From: Planctomycetaceae bacterium
Lineage (GTDB): Bacteria > Planctomycetota > Planctomycetia > Planctomycetales > Planctomycetaceae
Direction of reading: 5' to 3'
DNA length: 64,000 bases
NCBI GenBank assembly: GCA_947476295.1
Contig: CANJQC010000003.1
Span: 35,273-99,272 of the forward strand
Part shown: in pieces, positions 43,660-52,409 of the stretch
Numbering within the stretch: the stretch's first letter is position 1
Layout: each line of letters begins with the position of its first letter
The notes under the pieces: generated by a model
Database searches by the model: none
Told to the model about the DNA's origin: nothing
What the model saw: the letters and a program-made list of their open reading frames with translations, nothing else
Made by a program: the position numbers and the translations under genes

Positions 43660-43965
43660 CTAAAGCGAATCCAGCAAAGCAGATCGGCGACCTGTGGCCG
43701 CGCCAAACGGCCTTGTCTCATCGCGAGCACGCGCTTCATTGACAGTCATCGATCGACCACCAAGCGAATTGCCATTGAGCCGTGCAATGGCTTCTTCAGC
43801 GTTTTCCAAGCCTGGCATGTTCACAAACGCAAACCCGCGCGGTGAACCAGAACCACGCTCAGTCGCAATACGGACCGAAGTCACGTGACCATAGCGTTCG
43901 AATGCATTTCGCACCTCAGTTTCCGTGGTCTGGAAGGAGAGGTTTCCAACGAAAATCGTAGTCAT
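43660..43965 (-). CDS. RRM-type RNA-binding protein
   Basis: A 101-aa single RNA-recognition-motif protein. RNP2 is IFVGNL and RNP1 is RGFAFVNM. It is of the small bacterial RRM type with a basic Gly/Arg-containing tail (RDETRPFGAATGRR). Cyanobacterial and planctomycete members are often cold-regulated RNA chaperones (family knowledge). The start at MTTIFVGN is standard; the track adds nine residues. A candidate promoter ~150 nt upstream implies a long leader. Confidence 0.92.
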   Translation of the reverse strand: MTTIFVGNLSFQTTETEVRNAFERYGHVTSVRIATERGSGSPRGFAFVNMPGLENAEEAIARLNGNSLGGRSMTVNEARARDETRPFGAATGRRSALLDSL

Positions 43966-44115
43966 TCCATACTTCTTGCCCAAACTGGGCATAACAACAA
44001 GTCAGCGAACGGAGCAGGAGATCGCAACCGCACATCAAGCCTTTCATGTGAAAAAGCCGAACCGGACCACTCCGGAGAAACACCGCGCAGACGGCTACTG
44101 ACTTGTAACAATGTC

Positions 44116-44121
44116 ATTATA
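44116..44121 (-). promoter_or_regulatory. candidate -10 box (TATAAT) for the RRM gene
   Basis: On the minus strand the text GGTTCTATAATGACATTG contains a perfect TATAAT. The -35 is weak (ATGACA at a 20-nt spacing). Transcription from here would give a 5' leader of roughly 145 nt before the RRM start, as in cold-inducible RNA-binding protein genes. Confidence 0.35.
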
Positions 44122-44431
44122 GAACCACACAGCTCGGTGGTTGTCATTCTGCGTAAATGGTCTTCATTGCCAATGATCGGCGAAACGAACCATTCTGACT
44201 GCAATCCAAAGCATCTCAAGCCGGTAAGTTGTGATGGCTGTAACAGACAGCATCACTCGGGACGCTTTGCACTTCAGGTGAGTCACGATTAGAGGGGTCG
44301 GTCTTTGCAAACACGCCCCCCACTCCGCAGCCAGAACAAGCATCAAATCTCGGCAACGAGCACTCGGCTCAGAAGTTTCACACGTGGAGTATAGGCACTA
44401 TCGGCGAAGAATGTGAGCAAAATCTCCAAAT

Positions 44432-44453
44432 ACTTCTGTCACACTTCTGTCAC
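44432..44453 (-). repeat. tandem duplication of an 11-mer
   Basis: ACTTCTGTCAC occurs twice in direct succession. It lies about 90 bp past the stop of the GT39-like gene. It may be a regulatory half-site pair or a replication slippage product. Confidence 0.4.
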
Positions 44454-44539
44454 AGGTCGTAACACACTTCACAGAATCACTTTACGTGGCTTTAGCGGTT
44501 GGGGATTCAACCTTCAGACGATACAATGTGAGTTCATCA

Positions 44540-46090
44540 TTATTGTGCCAGCGTTTTGCGGTCGTGGCGATCTATAGCGGGCGAGACGTGCGTTTTTTCA
44601 TAGCGCGGCCATTGGAGTGCTGCGGAATGAGATCCTTTGTAGGGCACGACGTAGAATCTGGGTTCGTCTAGAAGCGAACGGAGTGTCCTCATCCTGTATT
44701 CGGGATACCACTGCACGATCCGTCGGCCGACGTCGCGTTGTACAGTGCGAAGTGGGGAGTCTCCCGAAAGCTGATCGTCAGTGAAATCGACCAGCGAACA
44801 CCGAGCGAACAGTTCCGGGTGTGAGTGCAGGACCGGCATGGAAACAGTTCGGTCCTCAAACACGATCGGCCCGTCTGCCGGGAGGAGTTGCAACTGTTGT
44901 GCGAGGTCGTTGCGTGCTTGGTCGATCTCACGCCATTGATTACTACAGGATCCGACTGCCTGCAGAAAAATGGCACCACTCACGACGACCATCAGTATTT
45001 GGAGGCGAAGGCCGCAGCTGGAGAGCAGAATCGCGAAGACGGCCCCAAATCCCAGTACTCCGGTCACAGCATATCGCGTAACCAACGCGGGCTGCACCGT
45101 CCATGAGAGCAGCACTATCACCAGCGGCATCAGTGCCAGAAGCAGGCACGGGGCGAGTTGTCTGGCCACTGCGCCAAATGTGTGAGCCCCCTGCGAGGTT
45201 CGAACATCATCTGGCAACACCGCCGGGTGCGCGCCTTGATGTTTTGGTTTGTTCAGTGTCAGAGAAATGAGAAACGCAACTCCGCAGACAGCCGTCGGTA
45301 TCAAAGGAAACATGGCCGTCAGGAAGCCGATGCTGTCGTCCAATGTCGCTGGCGAAACCCACGTAGCCCTTGTCAGTGCGGCGCGCTGTCCGATCAGGAA
45401 GGGCAAACAGCCGGCAAGGCACAGTCCGCCCGTGAGTCCGACCACTGCGATCATACAGCGTCGATGGCTGGAAAGATTTGGCACAAGCATCGCACCGACG
45501 CAGATCAGGCCGAGAGCCAGAATGCCGAAATAGTGCGTCGTGGTGATGACGCCTGCCAGCAAGAGTGCCACGATGTTGTTCAATCGTTGCAGCCACGGTT
45601 TCTGCATTGTGCGTATGTCCAGCGCGACGCATAGCCACGCGCACGCGGCACACCACAATGGGTAAAATCGAATCTCCACCGACTGATGAATCAAATGCAC
45701 GCTGGAGGCCATCATCAGCACTGTAGACACGCACACGAGCAGCGGAAAGCGACGATTCAGGACGACAAAGATGCCGATGAGCGCCAGAATCATCAGGCCG
45801 AGTGAAAGCCCGCGCAGACTGGATTCTGTAATGCCACCGGGCAGATAATGAAGTTGTCGAGCCAGCAAAAGATACGTCGGTGGGTTGTAATCGACGCCGT
45901 CCGCCAGTGCCTGGAGTGATCGTTGCGTCTGCGGTTCCTGAATGAGCAGCCAGGAATGGATCTCATCCATCCATAACTGCCGTCGCATCAGATAACTCCC
46001 GCCGCCAGCCCACGCGATGCCCAGGAGAAGCAGAACGAGCAATGCTGTCTGGACGAGCCCCCGAAGTATCGTTGATCGCTGAGTTGCCAT
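44540..46090 (-). CDS. GT39/ArnT-like membrane glycosyltransferase
   Basis: A polytopic membrane protein of about 516 aa with roughly ten hydrophobic helices. The first external loop carries the acidic GT-C signature in RRQLWMDEIHSW, followed by VDYNPPTYLLLARQL. This matches the dolichyl-phosphate-mannose/ArnT-type transferase superfamily, which uses lipid-linked sugars on the periplasmic side. Substrate and acceptor are unknown. The C-terminal soluble part (DGPIVFEDRTVSMPVLHSHPEL) is short. The start at MATQRST avoids overlap with fumarase; the ATG at 46126 is the alternative. Confidence 0.8.
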   Translation of the reverse strand: MATQRSTILRGLVQTALLVLLLLGIAWAGGGSYLMRRQLWMDEIHSWLLIQEPQTQRSLQALADGVDYNPPTYLLLARQLHYLPGGITESSLRGLSLGLMILALIGIFVVLNRRFPLLVCVSTVLMMASSVHLIHQSVEIRFYPLWCAACAWLCVALDIRTMQKPWLQRLNNIVALLLAGVITTTHYFGILALGLICVGAMLVPNLSSHRRCMIAVVGLTGGLCLAGCLPFLIGQRAALTRATWVSPATLDDSIGFLTAMFPLIPTAVCGVAFLISLTLNKPKHQGAHPAVLPDDVRTSQGAHTFGAVARQLAPCLLLALMPLVIVLLSWTVQPALVTRYAVTGVLGFGAVFAILLSSCGLRLQILMVVVSGAIFLQAVGSCSNQWREIDQARNDLAQQLQLLPADGPIVFEDRTVSMPVLHSHPELFARCSLVDFTDDQLSGDSPLRTVQRDVGRRIVQWYPEYRMRTLRSLLDEPRFYVVPYKGSHSAALQWPRYEKTHVSPAIDRHDRKTLAQ

Positions 46091-46113
46091 CGTTGCCGTA
46101 GCTGGACTCTCTA

Positions 46114-47763
46114 CTAATGCGAACACCCGGAGCCGACGTTTTCAAAGAAGTCGTGACCCTTATTATCAACCAGAATGAACGCTGGAAAATCAATCACATC
46201 GATTTTCCAGATGGCTTCCATGCCGAGTTCAGCAAATTCAATCACTTCTACGCTTCGAATATTCTCTTTCGCCAGAATTGCTGCCGGTCCGCCGATACTG
46301 CCGAGGTAAAATCCGCCGTGTTTGTGGCAGGCTTCGGTCACCTGCTTGCCTCGATTGCCTTTCGCAATCATCACCATACTGCCGCCAGCGGATTGAAATA
46401 GTTCGACATAAGAATCCATGCGACCTGCTGTTGTCGGGCCGAAAGAACCGCTCGCATAACCTTCCGGCTTCTTTGCAGGACCTGCATAGTAGACCGGATG
46501 CTTTTTGAAATACTCCGGCAACGGTTCACCAGAATCGAGGCGTTCCTTGAGTCTCGCATGCGCGATATCGCGAGCCACCACGAGCGGACCACTCAGCAAA
46601 AGCCGCGTCGTGACTGGATACTGATTCAGGTCTGCGAGAATCTCCTGCATCGGTCGATTCAGATCAATTCGCACGGCGCTTTCGTCTTTGCGATGTCGCA
46701 AATGTTCGGGGATGTACTTAAGCGGCTCCGTTTCAAGCTGCTCAATAAACACGCCATTTTCTGTGATCTTCGCCCTCGCTTGGCGATCCGCGCTGCAGGA
46801 CACGCCGATTCCAATCGGCAACGACGCGCCATGTCGAGGTAACCGAATCACGCGGACGTCCAAAGCGAAATATTTTCCGCCGAACTGTGCTCCAATGCCA
46901 CAGTTGCGAGCTGCTTGCAGCATTTTCTCTTCCATCTCCACATCGCGAAACGCACGGCCAAGAGCGTCACCCGTGGTAGGGAGATGATCGAGGTACTTTG
47001 TTGACCCCAGTTTGACAGTCTTCATTGTGGCTTCTGCGGATGTGCCGCCGATGACAAACACCAAGTGATATGGCGGACAAGCAGCTGTGCCCAGAGTCAG
47101 CATTTTCGATGTGAGATATTCGACAAGTGCCTTCGGATTGAGGACGGCGCGGGTTTCCTGATAGAAGAAGGATTTATTCGCCGATCCTCCACCTTTGGCA
47201 ATGAACAGAAACTTATACTCATTGCCGTCGCAGGCCATGAGTTCCAACTGTGCCGGCAGGTTCGTGTTGGTGTTTTTTTCGTCCCACATTGTCAGTGCTG
47301 CGTTTTGTGAATACCGGAGATTGTTCTCCGTGTACGCATTGTAGACGCCCCGTGCCAGAGCTTCTTCGTCACCATTCGACCATACGGCGTGCCCTTTTTT
47401 CCCCTGCACGATCGCCGTTCCGGTATCCTGGCAAAACGGCAGCACGCCCGCGCTGGCGACGTCGGCATTCTTGAGCATCGTCAAAGCGACCATGCGGTCA
47501 TTGTCGGATGCTTCCGGGTCGTCCAGAATGGCGGCGACCTGCTTCAAGTGCGCGGAACGCAGGAAAAAATTGATGTCGTGAAACGCTTGAGAACACAACA
47601 ACGTGAGCGCTTGCGGATCGATGCACAGAATATCCTGACCTTCAAACTGGCGGACTTTTACATGATCTTTCGTGAGCAGCCGGTATCGAGTGTCATCGAT
47701 TCCTGTATCAAACAGTGGTTCGTAAACAAAAGGAGCGGTTGGCACTTCAGGTTCACCATTCAA
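46114..47763 (-). CDS. fum: class I (iron-sulfur) fumarate hydratase
   Basis: Interconverts fumarate and malate in the TCA cycle using a [4Fe-4S] cluster. The protein is 549 aa, the full one-chain FumA/FumB type with alpha and beta parts. The cluster ligand regions [11 protein letters not shown] and [28 protein letters not shown] ... GVSCSADR are present. The C-terminal beta part ends with [30 protein letters not shown] and a GSCH-like close. It is oxygen-sensitive in the family, so it is a client of the nearby Fe-S machinery. Confidence 0.95.
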   Translation of the reverse strand: MNGEPEVPTAPFVYEPLFDTGIDDTRYRLLTKDHVKVRQFEGQDILCIDPQALTLLCSQAFHDINFFLRSAHLKQVAAILDDPEASDNDRMVALTMLKNADVASAGVLPFCQDTGTAIVQGKKGHAVWSNGDEEALARGVYNAYTENNLRYSQNAALTMWDEKNTNTNLPAQLELMACDGNEYKFLFIAKGGGSANKSFFYQETRAVLNPKALVEYLTSKMLTLGTAACPPYHLVFVIGGTSAEATMKTVKLGSTKYLDHLPTTGDALGRAFRDVEMEEKMLQAARNCGIGAQFGGKYFALDVRVIRLPRHGASLPIGIGVSCSADRQARAKITENGVFIEQLETEPLKYIPEHLRHRKDESAVRIDLNRPMQEILADLNQYPVTTRLLLSGPLVVARDIAHARLKERLDSGEPLPEYFKKHPVYYAGPAKKPEGYASGSFGPTTAGRMDSYVELFQSAGGSMVMIAKGNRGKQVTEACHKHGGFYLGSIGGPAAILAKENIRSVEVIEFAELGMEAIWKIDVIDFPAFILVDNKGHDFFENVGSGCSH

Positions 47764-47970
47764 GAAAAGGGATCGGTCGCAGCTTCCCGCGGCATTGTAC
47801 TTTACACGGCTTTAAATGTTTAGTCTGCATGCCATCGGCGTGACCGCGGATAGATTTTCAAACGGCAATTGTAAAGGAAGAAATGACACCATAGCACGAT
47901 GTTTTGGCGTGGACGTTTCCAGCCAAGATGCACGCGGCGCTCACGCCGATGGCGTTGGACGTTAGACGAC

Positions 47971-48927
47971 TTAAGCAGCAGTTTCTCGGCGTTTTCGGCG
48001 TACGTTGGACGGTGTTTTCCAGCGGCGGTGAACCCAGAAGTATTGTTCGGGGGCTTTTCGAATCAGGGCTTCCAGCGATGTTGTGAATCGCTGAGTCAGT
48101 TCGTTGATGCCGTTGACACCCTGAAAATCGCTCGGATCGATTACGTCCTGCGTTGTCAGACTGAATCGAACCCAGCGACAATCCTTCTGGGAAGCTTCCG
48201 GCAATCGAAATGCGCCACCGACGACGACCAATGCGTTGTACTGCAACGCCAGCAGGGCGATGGACTTAAACGTCGATGCTGGCCGACCGAAGAAATCGAC
48301 GAATACACCCGAGCGTCCAGCGTCCTGATCACACAGCAACGACGCCATGCCTCGCTTCTCCATGATGTCTGAAAGTTCTGAGCCCGCACCGTGCTTGAGG
48401 ATCAGTGAATTTCCGGTCGATTCACGGAACTCCTTGAACCACTTGTGCAGATAAGGGTTGTCCAGATGTCGCGCGACAACCCCCATAGGAAACCCGAAAT
48501 GCCCGAACGTGTTTACGCTGATTTCCCAGTTCCCAAAATGCCCTCCGAGAAACAGCACTGGGCGACCGGAACATAATGCCTTCACGCAGTCGTTGCGGCG
48601 TTCGAAATCCAGAATTTCCGCACAATTGGCAAGTCGGAATCGGCGTGGAAGCTGAACCATTTCGCATACCATGCGAAACAGATGCCGCCACATCCCGTGA
48701 ATAATGCGATTTGCCTGATCGTCGGACAGTGATTCACCAAACGCAAACTTCAGATTGTCTTTCGCCACGTCGTGGCGACTCAACTTCTTCGGGACCACCC
48801 GCATCATCATCCACGCCAGCCCCTCAGCCAGCACTATGCTCGAGCGCACTGGAAGACACTTCACGACAAAAAGCAGTGTCTGAAAGATCGTATATTCGAG
48901 CAGTTGTCGGAGATTGAACAGGGACAT
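47971..48927 (-). CDS. lysophospholipid/lipid A-type acyltransferase (LpxL/HtrB family)
   Basis: About 318 aa with an N-terminal membrane helix (TIFQTLLFVVKCLPVRSSIVLAEGLAWM). The catalytic HX4(D/E) motif is HFGNWE near residue 125, followed by ARHLDNPYLHKWFKEFR and LLCDQDAGRSGVFVDFFGRPAS. It would transfer acyl chains to a lipid A precursor at the inner membrane. The track ORF starts at 49176, but the first ~83 residues are not LpxL-like, so the start is ATG 48927 (MSLFNLRQL). Divergent from the TolC-like gene. Confidence 0.88.
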   Translation of the reverse strand: MSLFNLRQLLEYTIFQTLLFVVKCLPVRSSIVLAEGLAWMMMRVVPKKLSRHDVAKDNLKFAFGESLSDDQANRIIHGMWRHLFRMVCEMVQLPRRFRLANCAEILDFERRNDCVKALCSGRPVLFLGGHFGNWEISVNTFGHFGFPMGVVARHLDNPYLHKWFKEFRESTGNSLILKHGAGSELSDIMEKRGMASLLCDQDAGRSGVFVDFFGRPASTFKSIALLALQYNALVVVGGAFRLPEASQKDCRWVRFSLTTQDVIDPSDFQGVNGINELTQRFTTSLEALIRKAPEQYFWVHRRWKTPSNVRRKRRETAA

Positions 48928-49205
48928 TCGGATTTGATGAAAATCTACATGTTCTGGCCTTGACCAGTATTTATGCCACGCCCGTGATTGTAAGAAATGT
49001 TGAACTTCGACGCCATTGGCGAACTGGTGGCACACAGATACGGGTCGGTCTGTAACGTTTCTGACGAGTCTTCCGGACAAAATCCCCATGAAACGGCATA
49101 TTCTCAGGGACTCGTGGTGCGGGTCGTTTCGATTTGTCCGATGACTCTGTAGGGGACGGCCGGAGGCTGTTTTCAAGGCGTTCGTTCCAGGGATGGATAT
49201 CGCTC

Positions 49206-50816
49206 ATGCTTCAGCTCCGTTGCACCACAAGTCTTCGGCTTGTCCAGATCGCAGCTCTAAAAGTCATGCTGCCATGTGCGTGCTTCTCCGTCACATTATT
49301 TGCTGCCGGTTGTTCGACATCGCGGCCCCTAGTTACGCGGGCGCACCGGCCCGTCGTGACCTCGGAATCGATTGCCAGCCGAAAGTTGCCGGCAACGCCG
49401 ACGCTGGATGCGAATCAAGCACTCAATGACTCCGAATTTGCCCGACCGCAGAATTCCTCGAATCCTGATCGCCGTATTGAACTCCATTCAGACAGCATCC
49501 TGCCCGTGGGATTTGAGGAACAACAAGCCCTTGCGACAATGAGCGACGTTCCCTGCGTAGAAACAGTTCAGGCCGAACAATTGTCGGTTGCTACCGATTC
49601 AGTCGGTTGGTCTCTTGCGCAGCTAGAGGCAACCGCGCTGCAACAGAATCCAGCGATTCTGCAGGCATCCGCATCGGCACAGAAGGCGGTCGGTTATCGC
49701 AACCAAGTTGGTCGCAAGCCAAATCCGATCATTGGCTACCAGGGTCAGCAGCTGGGCGACGCTGGAACGGATCAGCATGTTGCGTTCGTCGAACAAGACA
49801 TTGTCATGGGCGACAAACTCAGGAAGAATCAATCTGTTTTGATTCAGGAGATCCAGTCGCAGTTGTGGGAAGTGGAAACACAACGGATACGAGTCCTGAC
49901 CGATGTGCGTCAGCGTTTCTACGAGGCACTTGCAGCCCAGCGACGGAAGGAGCTGGCAATCGCATTTGAGACCGTTGCGGCAAAAGGCGTCAGGTTTGCC
50001 GAAGCGCGTATGCGAGCCAAAGAAGGCACTCGGCCGGAAGTCCTGCAGGCAGAAATTCAACTGAAGGAAGTTCAGTTGCAGCGCCGCAACGCCGATGCTG
50101 CGTTTCGAGGTGCGTGGACGCAACTGATGGCCGTCTCCGGCATGCCGGACTTGCAGCCGGGCACACTGAACGGACAACTTTCCGTAGCCACAGCAGATCG
50201 TGATTGGGAAGCGATTCAGGGGCAGATTCTTTCATCCAGTCCAGAACTTCAAGGTGCCCGTGCTCGATTTGCAAGGGCTCGCGCCAATCTGGATCGTCAA
50301 CAGTCACAGGCAATTCCGAACCTGTCGCTGATACTTGGTGCGGGACAGGACAACGGCACCGGATCAAGCATGATCAATACTCAAATCGGTTTGCCCGTTC
50401 CCATTCACAACCGGAATCAGGGAAACATCGCGGCCGCTCATGCGGAATTCTGTCGGGCGTCACAGGATGTGCGTCGAACTGAAAACGCTATTCAATCAAG
50501 ACTTGCCGGAGCCCGCCGTGACTTCGAAGTGTCTGCTGCGACGGTCCTGCAATATGAGGGGGAAATTCTTCCTCGCGCTCAGGAGACACTGACACTTGCC
50601 GAATCGGCCTACGAGGCGGGTGAATTTGATTTCCTGCAAGTCCTGATTGTGCGACGTACCTATTTCGAATCCAACATCGCGTACGTCGCTGCTCAGGTTG
50701 ACCTCGCTCGGGCATCGGCACTCGTCGATGGTTCCGTACTTTCCGGAGGCCTCGAATCCACTCGCGACACCGAATTTGACAGTGGCCTGCGAGATCAATC
50801 TTTGAGCGGTCAGTAG
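49206..50816 (+). CDS. TolC-family outer-membrane efflux lipoprotein
   Basis: About 536 aa. A lipoprotein signal with LFAAGC (lipobox cysteine near residue 33) is followed by a low-complexity linker. Two outer-membrane-efflux repeats of alpha-helical coiled coil then follow (LEATALQQNPAILQASASAQKA and DWEAIQGQILSSSPELQGARAR). The second repeat includes LGAGQDNGTGSSMINTQIGLPVPIHNRNQGNIAAA, which is CzcC/CusC-like. It would form the exit duct of a tripartite metal or drug pump; no membrane-fusion or RND gene lies within the window. The start at MLQLRC is the first with a signal peptide. Confidence 0.88.
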   Translation: MLQLRCTTSLRLVQIAALKVMLPCACFSVTLFAAGCSTSRPLVTRAHRPVVTSESIASRKLPATPTLDANQALNDSEFARPQNSSNPDRRIELHSDSILPVGFEEQQALATMSDVPCVETVQAEQLSVATDSVGWSLAQLEATALQQNPAILQASASAQKAVGYRNQVGRKPNPIIGYQGQQLGDAGTDQHVAFVEQDIVMGDKLRKNQSVLIQEIQSQLWEVETQRIRVLTDVRQRFYEALAAQRRKELAIAFETVAAKGVRFAEARMRAKEGTRPEVLQAEIQLKEVQLQRRNADAAFRGAWTQLMAVSGMPDLQPGTLNGQLSVATADRDWEAIQGQILSSSPELQGARARFARARANLDRQQSQAIPNLSLILGAGQDNGTGSSMINTQIGLPVPIHNRNQGNIAAAHAEFCRASQDVRRTENAIQSRLAGARRDFEVSAATVLQYEGEILPRAQETLTLAESAYEAGEFDFLQVLIVRRTYFESNIAYVAAQVDLARASALVDGSVLSGGLESTRDTEFDSGLRDQSLSGQ

Positions 50817-51155
50817 TCATATTATCTCGTCGAACCGCTCGATGGAGTTTTGTGCCGCGTCGTTGATGACGATCCTGAGGTCTGTCGAACGAAATCTCTC
50901 GCGTGCGCAATTCACGACGGCGCAATTCATGACACTTGCCGAAGTCTGGCAGTGAAGCTACGCTCATAGACGTCGGCGGTCCGCGACGGAACGCCCTTCG
51001 TTGGCCGTTCGTGGTGAAAAATCGCTCCCGCGAAACTGGCCGGGCGTGGGTGAACAAATCGGAGACTGATGCTGAATTCAATGTTCTGTCTATGAAAGAA
51101 TTGCGTCCATGCTGTCTCCTTTTTCCCGTCGAAGGAAACGGAAAGAAATAACCCC
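50817..51155. other. intergenic region with a shared leader for the TolB-like gene
   Basis: About 340 bp with no recognised gene; the minus-strand ORF 50488-51081 is a shadow. The last ~50 bp before the next start are closely similar to the leader of the GH10-like gene at 60559-60611. Confidence 0.5.
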
Positions 51156-51254
51156 ATGAAAATCACGCTGACAGGACGTCGATTTCTACGCTTCGCCACG
51201 TTCTATTTCGTAGCCACGCTCTCGACCGCTCAACTCTTTGCTGGCGACCAGCCC
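51102..51254 (+). repeat. duplicated leader and signal-peptide segment, copy A
   Basis: From TGCGTCCATGCTGTC to the end of the signal peptide, this stretch matches 60559-60710. The two signal peptides share 18 of 33 residues, and the similarity also covers the upstream leader. After it the two proteins are unrelated. This suggests duplication of an expression/secretion cassette. Confidence 0.6.
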
Positions 51255-52364
51255 ACCGAATACCTCATCGCCTACATGGGTGTTGGCGGGACCGACACTG
51301 AGATTGCCCATATCCTAGGGTTGATCAAACCAGATGGCACAGCCGAACGATATCCCGATTTTGGACAGCCCACTCAGCGCAGCTGGGGCTTCGGTCCGCA
51401 ATTCTCCGACGGACGCCGCATTTTTCTCGCCAGCTATGAAGATACGAATATCACAAAGGTCCGCTCCGGCAAAGTGGTGACCCACGACTGGATCTACGAT
51501 CTCCAAACCGGCGACCTCACTGCGGCTCTGGAAAAGAACCGGCCAGCCGATCAGCTTCGCCCCTACGCTCTCGTCTCAGGCGATCAACGAATCATCGAAA
51601 CCGCCTACATCGGGAACGAAGAACGAATCTTCATCAAAGACCTTGATGGCGGAAACCCTCTCGAACTCACCGTTGCCGGCGGCGGCTTTCACTACGGTCT
51701 CGAACTAAGCCACAATGCTTCCCGCCTCGCTTGCCACGTCACCGGCGGCACACCCAGCTTCTACAACCCAGGGATGTACTCCATCAACGTCTTCGACCTC
51801 GCTTCGAGAAAACGAACTCTCATTGCCGGTCAACCCGAACACCTCATGTTTGGCCCTCACTGGTCACCCGATGATACCCAACTCGTTTACCTCGACTGCC
51901 ACGCCGCCAAAGACCCCGTTCACTTCCGCGCCGCTCTCGCTGTCGGACGTGCCGATGGAACCGAGCACCGCGTAATTACCCACGGCCAGACCCATTGGTT
52001 CGGCACCCCCTTCGGCTCCAACATGTCTGAATGGTCTCCCGATGGCCAGACCGTCACTTACACCAGACTCCAAGAGAACTCCACTCGAGACATCTCCGTT
52101 GGAGGCTCCCAACTCTGCCTCCTTAACCCCACCACCGGCCAAATCACCGAACTTACCCCGGCTGTCGAAGGAATCTGGGACTACCGCGCCACATGGGCTC
52201 CCGATGGAACCAAAATCGCCTTTGCCCGCACCCGACTCGGACAACCACGCGAACTCTGGATCATGCACTCCGACGGCTCTGACCCCAAACGCATCACCGA
52301 CGGTTACCTGCACAAGGGTGCTGACCACTTCCGCTGGCTGCGTGTGAGCACCGCCGTTCCTTGA
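51156..52364 (+). CDS. exported TolB-like/WD40-type beta-propeller protein
   Basis: A 402-aa protein with a Sec signal peptide (FATFYFVATLSTAQLFAG). Five or more TolB/PD40-like blades follow, each with a WSPDG-like turn: HWSPDDTQLVYLD, EWSPDGQTVTYTR, TWAPDGTKIAFAR. Such proteins bind partner proteins or oligosaccharides; some are oligogalacturonate-lyase-like propellers. No catalytic motif can be assigned. The coding strand is unusually C-rich (CTC, ACC and CCC codons), unlike its neighbours. Confidence 0.75.
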   Translation: MKITLTGRRFLRFATFYFVATLSTAQLFAGDQPTEYLIAYMGVGGTDTEIAHILGLIKPDGTAERYPDFGQPTQRSWGFGPQFSDGRRIFLASYEDTNITKVRSGKVVTHDWIYDLQTGDLTAALEKNRPADQLRPYALVSGDQRIIETAYIGNEERIFIKDLDGGNPLELTVAGGGFHYGLELSHNASRLACHVTGGTPSFYNPGMYSINVFDLASRKRTLIAGQPEHLMFGPHWSPDDTQLVYLDCHAAKDPVHFRAALAVGRADGTEHRVITHGQTHWFGTPFGSNMSEWSPDGQTVTYTRLQENSTRDISVGGSQLCLLNPTTGQITELTPAVEGIWDYRATWAPDGTKIAFARTRLGQPRELWIMHSDGSDPKRITDGYLHKGADHFRWLRVSTAVP

Positions 52365-52409
52365 CGTTCGTAACGCATTTGCCGACGTACCCTTCTGGGA
52401 TGAATTGCC

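Larger units (their letters stand above)
43966..44539. other. long leader/intergenic region upstream of the RRM gene
   Basis: About 570 bp lie between the RRM start and the stop of the GT39-like gene, both on the minus strand. It contains a candidate -10 box (44116-44121) and a perfect tandem 11-mer (44432-44453). No coding sequence was recognised; plus-strand ORF 43885-44292 looks random. Confidence 0.45.

Noticed and set aside
50488-51081. 197-aa minus-strand ORF
   Set aside because: Arg-rich translation, half of it antisense to the TolC-like gene.
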